A stretch of 33,345 bases of DNA, taken from positions 1 through 33,345 of the IMG/VR virus record IMGVR_UViG_3300020204_000208; one strand, 5' to 3'. Numbering within the stretch: position 1 is the first letter of the stretch; each line of letters starts with the position of its first letter. The stretch is from a virus. This document shows, one piece after another, positions 15,893-23,709 of this stretch. Position numbers and translations under genes: made by a program. Under the pieces are notes generated by a model. The model saw only the letters and a program-made list of their open reading frames with translations, made no database searches and was not told where the DNA came from.

Positions 15893-16417
15893 TTACCGGC
15901 TTAGATAATCGACAAGCTGACGATAGCGCTCATTTACATCCATCGAAAACCTTTGTTTTGATGTTTGCGGATCTACTCGATCAACAATCGACCGTGCATA
16001 AGCTTCAGTGTTTACATAATCTGCTATCTCTGCTGCTCGCCGAAGCTCCGTGGGGTCTTCGTACATCGCACCCATAGCCACATAAGGCAACATACCACTT
16101 GTAACCAAAGGGTCTAACCCACTTTTCACAGAGTTGAACGATTCTGTAAAAATTTTCTTCGGTTTTCTTTCGCTAGCTTCTTTTGCACGCTTGGCAGCTA
16201 AATAACGCAATGCTTCAGGCGCTACGTTGGAAACTCCAAATGGATCTACCACGTTGGTTAGCATTCCTGTTACTCCCACGGGTATTGAGCGAGCTAAAGC
16301 ACGTACCGGTGCTATTCCTGCCTGTACTTGATCTCTGTATTCATTAAAAGTGTTGTAGATATCACCAGCGAACGGTATAAAACGTAAAACTTGGCCAGCA
16401 AATCTACGTACAGGCAT
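15893..16417 (-). CDS. Hypothetical protein
   Basis: Unrecognised 174-residue protein on the - strand inside the structural region. The N-terminus (MPVRRFAGQVLRFIPFAGDI) is basic-hydrophobic and could be amphipathic. RALARSIPVGVTGMLTNVVDPFGVSN (split by charge) and MLPYVAMGAMY are hydrophobic patches, and the end is a charged helix (DVNERYRQLVDYLSR). It forms a unit with the 45-residue gene downstream. It diverges from the HhH gene with 56 bases between starts. Its place on the opposite strand suggests separate expression from the capsid genes. Confidence 0.75.
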   Translation of the reverse strand: MPVRRFAGQVLRFIPFAGDIYNTFNEYRDQVQAGIAPVRALARSIPVGVTGMLTNVVDPFGVSNVAPEALRYLAAKRAKEASERKPKKIFTESFNSVKSGLDPLVTSGMLPYVAMGAMYEDPTELRRAAEIADYVNTEAYARSIVDRVDPQTSKQRFSMDVNERYRQLVDYLSR

Positions 16418-16473
16418 TTTTCGTACTAGCTCTGTTGACAGTTTAATGTAAAATTGTCCCAGATTCTGTTCAC
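16418..16473. promoter_or_regulatory. Divergent gap with TTGACA box
   Basis: The 56-base gap holds TTGACAGTTTAATGTAAAAT on the + strand. TTGACA is a perfect -35 box, but the TAAAAT sits only 8 bases on, too close for a normal promoter. The similar TTGACAGTATTGC on the - strand at 4354-4406 makes a shared motif possible. Confidence 0.4.
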
Positions 16474-16911
16474 ATGATGACTGCCACTCAAGTCAAGGAA
16501 TTCACCTTTACCCCGAATGGGGTGAAAATTGAAATTTTAAGCGAGCACGATGAAGGCGAATACAAAATGGTACGATCGCTGACGACCGGTAAGGTTTTCT
16601 TTGCTTACAAAAATCAGATTGAGGAAACTCTGAAAGAAGAAGAGATCGAGGAGAAGCCCTCAAAACAACGCCGTGGGCGACAGATCCTTAAACCCGAAGT
16701 GCCTGCATATAATCGCGTCAATATTAATAGCGCAACTCCTCAACTCTTAACTCAAGTTCTTAAAGGGGTTGGGCTTAAGACGGCAACCGAGATCAAAGAG
16801 CTTCAGCAGTCTTTACCTGGCGAGCGTTTCACAAAACTGGATCAACTCCGCTCGATTGCCCGCGTAGATTGGGATTCCGTGCTTGAAGGTGACACGGTTT
16901 ACGTTGAGTGA
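16474..16911 (+). CDS. Helix-hairpin-helix (ComEA-like) DNA-binding protein
   Basis: A 145-residue protein with two parts. Residues 8-50 form a beta-rich SH3-like or KOW-like unit (KIEILSEHDEGEYKMVRSL, then KVFFAYKNQ). After a charged linker (52-72), residues 80-140 form a ComEA-type helix-hairpin-helix pair: NRVNINSATPQLLTQVLKGV with the hairpin GVGLKTA at 98-104. HhH domains bind the DNA backbone without sequence preference. In a structural operon it could touch packaged DNA or complete the head. ATG at 16474 or 16477 both possible. Confidence 0.8.
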   Translation: MMTATQVKEFTFTPNGVKIEILSEHDEGEYKMVRSLTTGKVFFAYKNQIEETLKEEEIEEKPSKQRRGRQILKPEVPAYNRVNINSATPQLLTQVLKGVGLKTATEIKELQQSLPGERFTKLDQLRSIARVDWDSVLEGDTVYVE

Positions 16912-16932
16912 TTGAAATTTAACAATAAAATA

Positions 16933-16957
16933 AAGCGATAGAATACGTTTATCGCTT
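16933..16957 (+). promoter_or_regulatory. Inverted repeat with TATA-like core
   Basis: AAGCGATA (16933-16940) and TATCGCTT (16950-16957) are perfect 8-bp arms with a 9-base spacer. They overlap GATAGAATACG, a -10-like box, and lie 11 bases before the GTG at 16969. It may be an operator or a leader hairpin; no T-run follows, so it is not a terminator. Confidence 0.5.
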
Positions 16958-16968
16958 GTGGGTGGATC

Positions 16969-17589
16969 GTGGCTCAATTATCTACACAAGAACTTGAGCA
17001 GATTCAGAGTTATCTAGCTCAGCAGGGTGTTGTATTTCAACCTGATACAACCGACGCTACTAAACGCGAGGTTGTATATGCTGCGATTAACCAGTTATCT
17101 AGGAATCCTGCACAGGTTTTTGGTTACCGGTTAGATGATTTTAATTTCAGTCGCGTAGCGTATCACCTCGGTTACAATATTGCTACTGTTCCTGCTGGCG
17201 ACTACGCTCGTTTAATGGAGGCTTGCAACAGCGTCCCGAGTGAGTTTTATTACGACAAAATTGTTCAGCAGGTCGAGCGTTGTGAAGAAGCGGAGCGTTT
17301 AACCGAATTAGCCACGGGTCGTGCGACTAGCCGTCAAGAACTTATTCAGGGTGATGTCAGTCGTTCAATCAATATTCAAGACAAACGTGAAACCGCAAAG
17401 ATTTGGCGTGAGAACTATCTATACGAATGTGATCGACTGGCTCATATGCTTTATATTCCTAATTATCGCGACCCCGTGGCTGCTCGTTACCGTTTTGAAC
17501 GCAGTGGTGGTGAGTTTATTCAGGCCATCCCTGGTCCGCCAGATACTTCGCGAGCCGATAGACTCTGGTTTAACGCAAACTGGCGATAA
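16969..17589 (+). CDS. Hypothetical head-tail region protein
   Basis: Unrecognised 206-residue, mainly helical protein. It starts with GTG after a GGGTGG ribosome site. Residues 1-60 look like a Gln/Glu helical unit (STQELEQIQSYLAQQGVVFQ), 85-130 a charged helix, and 150-206 a Tyr/Arg-rich end with Pro turns. Size and place after the capsid genes fit a head-completion or tail-adaptor protein, but no signature is visible. Confidence 0.75.
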   Translation: MAQLSTQELEQIQSYLAQQGVVFQPDTTDATKREVVYAAINQLSRNPAQVFGYRLDDFNFSRVAYHLGYNIATVPAGDYARLMEACNSVPSEFYYDKIVQQVERCEEAERLTELATGRATSRQELIQGDVSRSINIQDKRETAKIWRENYLYECDRLAHMLYIPNYRDPVAARYRFERSGGEFIQAIPGPPDTSRADRLWFNANWR

Positions 17590-17592
17590 AAG

Positions 17593-17602
17593 CTATAGTA
17601 AT
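17593..17602 (+). promoter_or_regulatory. TATA-like element before 17626 gene
   Basis: CTATAGTAAT lies in the 36-base gap, 24 bases before the ATG at 17626. It is one of several similar elements in the gaps of the + strand. Confidence 0.35.
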
Positions 17603-17625
17603 TTAAGGAATTAGATTCGTTTCTA

Positions 17626-19221
17626 ATGGCTGGCAAAGGTCGCTTTTTCGAAGATATTAATAAACTTCGCGAAGCCCTCGTCCTCTATGGGCCTCAGTTT
17701 ATCGGGGCTTTAGGTGACGCAGGTGAAAATATTATTCGTAACCTTGCTCGTCAAGCTGATTTAGCTCAGCCCGCAGGTCGTGCTGCTTTACCTCAAGCCA
17801 CTAGAGCTGCTTCACAGGCTGCCCCTCGAGCCGCGCAAGAGGCTACTCAGCTTCGATTAGGACTTACTTCTAGAGAACGCGGTCGTTTTGTGTCTCCGTA
17901 CGGTCCAAAAATCTCTCCAGCTGATATTGATGCTCGTTTAGCTATCCAAAATCGTCCGAGCATTCAGGACGTGGAGGCTTTACGGTCTGCTTTACGGCGT
18001 CCCGAAGCTCCGGGACAGATGAGCATTTTTGGTGCACCCGAGCCTGCATTTAAAGTCACTCCTGCCCAGGGCCCTATTTCACGGACTGCTCAGAATTTGT
18101 ACGCTAACGATCCTGGCACTTATAACGCTATTGTTAATTTAGCTAAGCGGGCTACCTCTTTTTATGGCAAGCCTGTTTCCATTGATGATCTTGTTTCCCC
18201 TCGCGGAACTGCGATCCTTAATGAAATGGATCTGGCCACGCGTGGAGGCGGTTTAGTTCCTCAAGGCCCTGCAGGTTTAGCTACCCGTACTCCCGGAGGT
18301 CCGTTAGTCGAGTCTCCTGCTGGTCGTATGACTGAATACCAACGTGGCGCGTTGGTACGTCAGATGCAGGCAGCTGAGCCCGCAGGTGTGGGCCGAGCGT
18401 ATCAAGAGGAAGCTTTTGTTGATGTTCCTTTTGAAGAAATTCGAAACGCTGCTGGCGGTTTAAGAACTCTGGATCTCCGAAAAATCGCTGCCATAGGGGG
18501 GTTAGGTGGAATTGCTTTTGGCGGTTTGCTTTCCCGTATGAATCAACCCGAGTATCAGACCGGGCAAGCCACGGAATCTGTTGATTCGCCTTTGCCCCAG
18601 GGCAATTATCCCGCTCCTCCGGCTCTGACTCAGGATCCCGGCACCCTCGGTGTTCCCGGTAGTGCAAACCTGGGTCCGGCTCCGATTCGCGGTCAAATCG
18701 GTGCCGGTCAAGTGGTTATCACCACTCCTCGTTCCCGAGCTCGGGATGAAGCTCTTAACGAAGCTCTTCAGAATGCTCAGGCTGCTACCGGTTTAACCAA
18801 ACCTCAAGCCGACCTGCTTCGTTACTACCAACAACGCGAAGCTTACGCTGAGTTCCCCTCCAACAAAGCTCAAATTGTTAAAGAGTTTGCAGCTCTTGGT
18901 GGGCGTTATGCGCAACCGGACATGTCCGCGTGGGCTTCAGCTAACCCTGAACTTGCATTCGAACTGATGCAAAAAATGAAGGGCAAGCTTCCTAGCCAGC
19001 AGATGCCTCAGGCTCAACAAATCAGCCGTCCAGTTACGGAAATGGGCACCGACACTGGACGTAATGCTGTCGGTAATGCGCAAACTGCTGGTGTTGCTGC
19101 AACTCAAGGGGATCAAGGTTCGTACGATTTACAGCAGGCCACCACACCGTATTACCCCGTCCAAATCGGTAATCCCGGCACTAACATGTATGGGTATCCC
19201 TTAATTAATCCATACCAGTAA
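17626..19221 (+). CDS. Hypothetical large virion protein
   Basis: Unrecognised 531-residue protein. Residues 45-90 are Ala/Gln/Arg-rich and helical (AGRAALPQATRAASQAAPRA). The middle is Pro/Arg/Gly-rich. Residues 283-305 (LRKIAAIGGLGGIAFGGLLS) are a hydrophobic Gly-rich segment that could cross or insert into a membrane. Residues 375-455 are helical with charged Lys/Glu, and the end is Gln-rich. No enzyme motif is seen. A large Ala/Gly/Gln-rich virion protein with a membrane-like segment could be an internal virion or DNA-ejection protein; this is inference. Confidence 0.8.
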   Translation: MAGKGRFFEDINKLREALVLYGPQFIGALGDAGENIIRNLARQADLAQPAGRAALPQATRAASQAAPRAAQEATQLRLGLTSRERGRFVSPYGPKISPADIDARLAIQNRPSIQDVEALRSALRRPEAPGQMSIFGAPEPAFKVTPAQGPISRTAQNLYANDPGTYNAIVNLAKRATSFYGKPVSIDDLVSPRGTAILNEMDLATRGGGLVPQGPAGLATRTPGGPLVESPAGRMTEYQRGALVRQMQAAEPAGVGRAYQEEAFVDVPFEEIRNAAGGLRTLDLRKIAAIGGLGGIAFGGLLSRMNQPEYQTGQATESVDSPLPQGNYPAPPALTQDPGTLGVPGSANLGPAPIRGQIGAGQVVITTPRSRARDEALNEALQNAQAATGLTKPQADLLRYYQQREAYAEFPSNKAQIVKEFAALGGRYAQPDMSAWASANPELAFELMQKMKGKLPSQQMPQAQQISRPVTEMGTDTGRNAVGNAQTAGVAATQGDQGSYDLQQATTPYYPVQIGNPGTNMYGYPLINPYQ

Positions 19222-19222
19222 G

Positions 19223-19666
19223 ATGCCGTTCAATATTGGTGGTACTTTTACGGGTCCTATTCCCAGTTATGCGGAGTATTCGACCCCGTTAAATATAACG
19301 TCGCCCACTCCTTATTTCCAACCAAATCCGGATTTTACGAACCCCACTTATAGTGTGGATACGACAAGAATGCCCAGCATCAGGACTGGGTTTGAAAAAC
19401 CTACTTTTCTTGAACAGTTTGGCCAAAGTTTTTACCGTAATTTCCCGGATTATCTTGGCGGTGGGCGTAGCTCTGTTCCTTACGGCACGGCTCCTGGAGC
19501 TATTCCTGGCGTGAGTGGTGACCGTTTTGCGGGCACTGATCCGCGAATGCTTGAGCTGCTGCGTCGACTAAGTGATGCGACCTCTACCGGTGCTCGCACC
19601 GATATTGAGCGAGGCATCCGCCTTAGTCCCCGAAAAGCCTCGATCTATTCCGGTTCGATGGATTAA
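19223..19666 (+). CDS. Hypothetical virion-type protein
   Basis: Unrecognised 147-residue protein rich in Pro, Gly, Ser, Thr and Phe. It begins MPFNIGGTFTGPIPSYAEYS and is probably mostly extended until a short helix near 110 (DPRMLELLRRLSDATS). It starts 1 base after the stop of the large virion gene, so the two are cotranslated. Likely a minor virion component. Confidence 0.75.
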   Translation: MPFNIGGTFTGPIPSYAEYSTPLNITSPTPYFQPNPDFTNPTYSVDTTRMPSIRTGFEKPTFLEQFGQSFYRNFPDYLGGGRSSVPYGTAPGAIPGVSGDRFAGTDPRMLELLRRLSDATSTGARTDIERGIRLSPRKASIYSGSMD

Positions 19667-19667
19667 C

Positions 19668-19690
19668 CTACCTTCTATAAATTGCGGTAG
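19668..19690 (+). promoter_or_regulatory. Short inverted repeat bracketing TATA-like element
   Basis: CTACC (19668-19672) and GGTAG (19686-19690) flank TTCTATAAATTGC. The CTATAAAT core is close to a -10 box or a T4-type late element and lies 48 bases before the GTG at 19724. The arms are only 5 bp, so pairing is uncertain. Confidence 0.4.
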
Positions 19691-19723
19691 CATACAGAAA
19701 GATCGATTACATAAGAAGAGACC

Positions 19724-20278
19724 GTGGCGTCTACAAGCACGAACAAGCAGCCTTGTTTAATCGATCGCCCATTTCTTCGCGGTGCCCGGATTACTAATTC
19801 GACTGGCACCTGCAACCCCACGAACCCTAATCTGACTGATCTCATCCAACTCGTTCGCGTTGGTGATGTTCCATCTGAAGACGCTGCTCTAGTCGAAGAT
19901 ATTACGATCGTCAGCAATGAAGATTATCCCGATAACAGTGGTCGTAGAACCGCTGACATCGGTTTGTACGTTTACGCCCCTAACCAAGCCTCCCCTTCGA
20001 CCTCTGCCGCTTTGATGGTGGGTCGTGTTGAGGTGGGTTTAAGTGGCAGCACTTTTGGTTATCCGCAGCAAATTCAGTTGTTTGCTGTAAACGCCCCTGT
20101 CCCTGCTGTGGGCGATACAAACCTTACTACTCCGATTCAAATCGGTAAAGGTGAAGGTCTTTATTTAGAAAAAGGTTATATCCTTTGTGCCGGTTATATC
20201 GGTAATGGTCCCACCTCGGTTTCTGGTGGTTTAAGTCCTTCAGGGATTACGATCTGGGCACAAGGCGGTTTCTATTAA
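19724..20278 (+). CDS. Hypothetical beta-rich virion protein
   Basis: Unrecognised 184-residue protein, mostly beta strands with Gly/Pro/Thr turns. It starts with GTG. Strands such as IQLVRVGDVP, ADIGLYVYAP, MVGRVEVGL and IQIGKGEGLYLEKGYILCAGY suggest a compact beta-sandwich typical of decoration or receptor-side proteins. It ends 2 bases before the next start. No signal peptide or membrane segment. Confidence 0.75.
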   Translation: MASTSTNKQPCLIDRPFLRGARITNSTGTCNPTNPNLTDLIQLVRVGDVPSEDAALVEDITIVSNEDYPDNSGRRTADIGLYVYAPNQASPSTSAALMVGRVEVGLSGSTFGYPQQIQLFAVNAPVPAVGDTNLTTPIQIGKGEGLYLEKGYILCAGYIGNGPTSVSGGLSPSGITIWAQGGFY

Positions 20279-20280
20279 TC

Positions 20281-21813
20281 GTGGGCCGGACAAAGAGACC
20301 GGATGATTTTGGCTTCAAGTCTTTTAAAAAAGCAGAATCATTCAGAGCTCCTAAAACAATCAGAGGTTCGTATAATCCGGATGAGCTTTTAAAACCTCTC
20401 CCGTTTCACAGAAGATTTAGACCTCCGATTCTGACTAAAGAAACCAGCGCACAAAGCAATTATGACTACGCGTCGCTTTGGTGCCGTTGGCGGCGCGGTT
20501 ATGAATTAGCGATGTATTCGCAGCAGGCTTTTGATGGTCTGACTTATTCATTTAAGTATTACCCAGTCGGAACGCCCGGTGTCGGTGTTTTTCTTCCGGG
20601 TGCTTGCTTTATGTACCCAACCACACGATCCGATATGCGGATGTGGATGGTTGGTGTTCGCCCTCGTGATTCGTTTAACTTTTTGAGCTTTGGGTACGCA
20701 ATCGAGACTGTAACTCAGTACAACTCCACGACATACGCTGTCAAATTAAATACCAGATTTGGAGCTCCGATCTCTTTATTTACAGGTGAAGTTGTAAGTA
20801 ATCGATATAACCCCGATGGCTCAGAAAAAAAATATGGGTATAACAACTACACAATCACCGCAGTGGGATTTAACAACGTCCCTATCGCTCCCTCTTTTGC
20901 CCCCATTTTTAACACTTTATTTTTATCTGTATCTTCGGATAACAGCTGGTCTGTTGTTGATGCAAATACCCTTGCTGTTCCTGCAACGGGACCTCCAGCC
21001 GTGGGTGAATATTTAACTACGGAGATGAGGGCGCAGTGCACCTGCCCGGACTTCCTAAATCGAGAAGGATATAACTTATGGAACACTAACCTCAAGAATC
21101 GTTACCCAAATACAAGTATTTGGAACGTCAGTCCGGGTACATATGACGCGGGTGTCGATCAAGCTACGCGTTTGTTAAATACTCGGGATGATCCGGGTTA
21201 TGTCAGGGATTTTGGTTTTATTTATTTAAATCAAATTTATAACATCCCTACTTACGAAACCGAAAGCTATTCGGATCCAAATGTGTATTACTACCAACCA
21301 AAGTGGTGTAAACATATTTACGCAGCAATGTGGGATATGTATCTTCGTTACGGTCAGCAGGATGCGACCTCACAATGGATTTTGCATCAGCCAAATGATG
21401 AACCTTTAAACGAGTATTACAGAGAGCGATTTGATCGCGAGTTAGTTAAACAAGTTGAGTTCATGAAGCGCGAGAAAGATCTCGTGTGGTGGCAAAGATA
21501 CAGCCCAAAAATTACTGGGATGCCTGATCGGATGATGCAGCCAGACATGTATAACATGATGGCTAAGACTCTAAATTCAGGAGACACGGACTCATTAAAT
21601 GAGCTCGCTGCAACATCGTTCCAGATGTTTACGTTCAGCGAATATAATCCGTTTGAACCCTTAGGTCTAGAGAATCTTGAAACTTATGATGGGGGCACGT
21701 ATGCTTATGGCTCTCCCGTCGTTTCACCAGTAAACATCCTTGACGGTTCCACGTATGCCAACGGAACTCAAGGAACCATCACTTCATTTGCTTTAAACGG
21801 AGGTACGTATTAG
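20281..21813 (+). CDS. Large virion-type protein with SWIM-like zinc motif
   Basis: Unrecognised 510-residue protein, Tyr/Asn/Pro-rich. It starts with GTG two bases after the previous stop. It holds a CxC at 253-255 (AQCTCPDFLNREG) and a CxH at 343-345 (KWCKHIYAAMWDMYLR), the C-x-C...C-x-H order of SWIM zinc domains, including the CPDF and CKHIYA flanks. The 87-residue spacer is far longer than usual. SWIM domains bind DNA or proteins. The rest is beta-rich, with a Gly/Thr/Tyr-rich end carrying a GGTYAYG, DGSTYANG, NGGTY repeat. It overlaps the next gene as TAGTG. A virion protein that also binds zinc is the best reading. Confidence 0.8.
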   Translation: MGRTKRPDDFGFKSFKKAESFRAPKTIRGSYNPDELLKPLPFHRRFRPPILTKETSAQSNYDYASLWCRWRRGYELAMYSQQAFDGLTYSFKYYPVGTPGVGVFLPGACFMYPTTRSDMRMWMVGVRPRDSFNFLSFGYAIETVTQYNSTTYAVKLNTRFGAPISLFTGEVVSNRYNPDGSEKKYGYNNYTITAVGFNNVPIAPSFAPIFNTLFLSVSSDNSWSVVDANTLAVPATGPPAVGEYLTTEMRAQCTCPDFLNREGYNLWNTNLKNRYPNTSIWNVSPGTYDAGVDQATRLLNTRDDPGYVRDFGFIYLNQIYNIPTYETESYSDPNVYYYQPKWCKHIYAAMWDMYLRYGQQDATSQWILHQPNDEPLNEYYRERFDRELVKQVEFMKREKDLVWWQRYSPKITGMPDRMMQPDMYNMMAKTLNSGDTDSLNELAATSFQMFTFSEYNPFEPLGLENLETYDGGTYAYGSPVVSPVNILDGSTYANGTQGTITSFALNGGTY

Positions 21814-22481
21814 TGACATCCACACCTGTTGTCTTTCTTTTAAAACGTTCTGGCATCTCATCAGATCGTCCAAGCGGCACGATTTTACAAGGTGGCGAAC
21901 CAGCTATTTGCTTTGGCGCGGCTGATCCTGGACTTTACTTTGAGGATTCTGCTGGGTCTATCAGAAAAATCGGACCTTCTGCTTATAGCGCTACTGCACC
22001 CAACGCATCGCCGGCAGGCTTACCGGGTAACTCTATCGGGGAACTCTGGACCGATAGCAGCACAGCAAGTTACTACTTAAAGGTCTGGACTGGCTCAGCG
22101 TGGCAAAAGATCGGAGCTGCTTTTGCTGACACCGCTTCGTCTGCTACTTCAGCCAACACAGCCAATACCGCAACCTTTGCTTCCACAGCAGCTTTAGCAT
22201 CAGGAGCCGTTTTGGCTTCTGGAGCCATTAGCGCCAATAGTGCTTTGATTGCGTCCGGAGCTATTTTGGCTTCAGGCGCCATTCTGGCCTCAGGTGCTCT
22301 TGTGGCTTCTGGAGCGATCTTGGCCTCTGGAGCAATTCAGACCTGTTCGATCGTACTTAGCGGTTTGCCCGCCACCGCCTCGAGCGTCTCAGGCACTCTG
22401 GTGTATCAGGTGCAGAGTTCAGGTACGACGCCCAGCGGTCTGTTTGTCCGAGTGTTAGACGGCTGGGCGTATACCAATTAA
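21813..22481 (+). CDS. Tail-fibre-like protein with hexapeptide repeats
   Basis: A 222-residue fibre-type protein. Residues 1-55 and 65-100 have a domain seen in phage fibres (GNSIGELWTDSSTASYYLKVW, ending W-K). Residues 129-176 are eight ASGAxL-type hexapeptides, encoded by eight 18-base repeats at 22197-22340, which could form a trimeric stalk or left-handed beta-helix. The end, VLSGLPATASSVSGTLVYQV, is a C-terminal fibre block. It starts GTG (TAGTG overlap). Its TAA shares TTAA with the stop of the convergent Dps gene. Probable host receptor contact. Confidence 0.75.
   Translation: MTSTPVVFLLKRSGISSDRPSGTILQGGEPAICFGAADPGLYFEDSAGSIRKIGPSAYSATAPNASPAGLPGNSIGELWTDSSTASYYLKVWTGSAWQKIGAAFADTASSATSANTANTATFASTAALASGAVLASGAISANSALIASGAILASGAILASGALVASGAILASGAIQTCSIVLSGLPATASSVSGTLVYQVQSSGTTPSGLFVRVLDGWAYTN
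22197..22340 (+). repeat. Eight 18-base coding repeats
   Basis: Eight tandem 18-base units inside the fibre gene, each encoding a variant of ASGAxL. Units differ at third codon positions more than at first and second, so selection acts on the hexapeptide. Not a CRISPR: there are no spacers and the frame is never broken. Confidence 0.85.
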
Positions 22482-23014
22482 CCGCGCAGAGTAGCTTTGA
22501 TAAACCACGCAGCTTTGAAGGACAAGGCAACGTAGTCAGCCAAATAATTTTCGATATCGGGGGCGTCCACAGCTTTTGCTGTTTTTTGAATATCTTTTGC
22601 CACCATGCCGCCTTTATCTAAATTGCTCAGATAAGTGGAAAGCATATCCCGCATCTCATATGATTTGACGTTCTTAAAGTTTTTGCAGGCTTGCTGAAGC
22701 CCACGGGCGCACATAGGCATAAAGAAGTCTAGAGTGCGAACAAATTCGGATAAAGTGTCGAATTGTTTGATGTGGAGTTTGTACTGGCCCTTAAGGAACT
22801 CGTGGATCGGAAGAAAAATCGGACCCTCAACGTTTAGGTGAATTAGATGTGACTGGGTGTAAAGCTGATTTGTATACGAAGCAAGACCCACTAACTGAGA
22901 AGAAAGCTCCTCAACAGTGGGTCCAGCTGGTTGCTCGGGCTCTTGCATGATGATTGTTGCAACCCGCTCAACCGTGGGCGCAGCTTGATCAGCAAAAGAG
23001 TCCGAGTAAGTCAT
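22478..23014 (-). CDS. Dps-like ferritin (DNA protection during starvation)
   Basis: A 178-residue protein of the Dps family: 12-subunit cages that oxidise iron with peroxide and shield DNA. The ferroxidase region HLNVEGPIFLPIHEFLKGQY then HIKQFDTLSEFVRT aligns closely with E. coli Dps in spacing: H59, H71, D86 and E90 stand where E. coli has H51, H63, D78 and E82. K75 replaces D67. A long helix and AAWFIKATLRG end match the family C-terminus. Residues 1-33 are an extra disordered tail. It is the second gene of a - strand pair with an HTH gene (1-base gap), and overlaps the convergent fibre gene by 4 bases. Family call firm; enzyme activity uncertain because of K75. Confidence 0.85.
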   Translation of the reverse strand: MTYSDSFADQAAPTVERVATIIMQEPEQPAGPTVEELSSQLVGLASYTNQLYTQSHLIHLNVEGPIFLPIHEFLKGQYKLHIKQFDTLSEFVRTLDFFMPMCARGLQQACKNFKNVKSYEMRDMLSTYLSNLDKGGMVAKDIQKTAKAVDAPDIENYLADYVALSFKAAWFIKATLRG

Positions 23015-23015
23015 C

Positions 23016-23285
23016 TTAAAGGGAGCAAACAGCAGTGCTCAACGAGGAAACTTCTTCTTCCACTTTAACCAAGGATGAACTACGAAGATAATCTTCGAGT
23101 GCACTTCGATTAACGCGATAAAGAGACTTTGCGCCGTTGGGCTGCAGATTCACGTATACAGACTTAGGCCAACCGCCCGGCTGATTCGCTTCAGACAAAG
23201 CAATACGCTTCCGCACAAAACCAGAGCTGCAATTAAGGAGTTCAGCCGTTTCCGCGATAGTAAGAAGAGTCTTACTTTCCGACAT
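23016..23285 (-). CDS. Helix-turn-helix regulator (excisionase or AlpA-like fold)
   Basis: An 89-residue protein with LLTIAETAELLNCSSGFVRK (7-26), a MerR/excisionase-type helix-turn-helix, followed by a wing-like VYVNLQPNGAKSLYRVNRSAL and a charged tail. It should bind DNA. It heads a unit with the Dps gene. A palindrome at 23330-23348, next to a -10-like box on the same strand, could be its own operator. Nothing links it to an integrase in this window. Confidence 0.8.
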   Translation of the reverse strand: MSESKTLLTIAETAELLNCSSGFVRKRIALSEANQPGGWPKSVYVNLQPNGAKSLYRVNRSALEDYLRSSSLVKVEEEVSSLSTAVCSL

Positions 23286-23329
23286 TGTATATGCGAGAAA
23301 AAAGTTACGGCTTTATATTACATACGTTT

Positions 23330-23348
23330 CTTGTGTGCGCAACACAAG
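23330..23348 (-). promoter_or_regulatory. Palindromic operator candidate upstream of HTH gene
   Basis: CTTGTGT (23330-23336) and ACACAAG (23342-23348) are perfect 7-bp arms with a 5-base centre. On the - strand they lie 45-63 bases before the HTH start and cover a TTGTGT -35-like region; TGTAATATAAAG follows as a -10. This is a natural place for self-repression by the HTH protein. Confidence 0.5.
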
Positions 23349-23413
23349 CAGCCTCTGCGTCACAACTTCTTTATTATTCAGCTGCTACTATTAAATTTAG
23401 ACACGGATTTAAC

Positions 23414-23659
23414 ATGATTCGTTTAGCTGGTGAAATTTTTAAAGGGTACAACAAACCAAAGCGTGACATCCAAGGTGGTAAGCAGTTTGCTGTGGCAGCA
23501 AAAGAAGATGGGGAAGTTCGTTTAGTTCGTTTTGGGGACGCAAATATGGAAAACCGAAGCGACGATCCGGATCGTAGAAAGAACTTTAGAGCACGTCATA
23601 ACTGTGATGAACCTAAGAGTAAATTGACGCCTGGGTACTGGAGCTGCAAAGCCTGGTAA
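23414..23659 (+). CDS. Conserved phage protein with RRKNFRARHNC motif
   Basis: An 81-residue protein: MIRLAGEIFKGYNKPKRDIQ, KQFAVAAKEDGEVRLVRFGD, then DPDRRKNFRARHNC and TPGYWSCKAW. The pattern RR-x-FRARH-x-C...YWSCK-W is frequent in phage proteins, alone or as the C-terminus of larger ones, and its two Cys may bind metal. Function is not established. Upstream in-frame ATG 23291 and TTG 23285 exist but cover the operator palindrome and lack family-like sequence, so ATG 23414 is preferred. Confidence 0.75.
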   Translation: MIRLAGEIFKGYNKPKRDIQGGKQFAVAAKEDGEVRLVRFGDANMENRSDDPDRRKNFRARHNCDEPKSKLTPGYWSCKAW

Positions 23660-23709
23660 TCGATTACTTAATAAAAGCTATAAGCCGACGCAATAACCAA
23701 AAATTCCGC

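Noticed and set aside
15841-16077. A 78-codon + strand open frame
   Set aside because: It lies opposite two - strand genes with better spacing and composition, and has no ribosome site.
16933-16957. Inverted repeat as a terminator
   Set aside because: No T-run follows and it lies 11 bases before a start codon.
22197-22340. Tandem 18-base repeats as a possible CRISPR
   Set aside because: There are no spacers, units are in one frame and vary at third positions, so they are protein repeats.
23016-23285. Excisionase and temperate lifestyle
   Set aside because: The HTH resembles excisionase folds, but no integrase, attachment site or repressor pair was seen; the fold is shared by many regulators.
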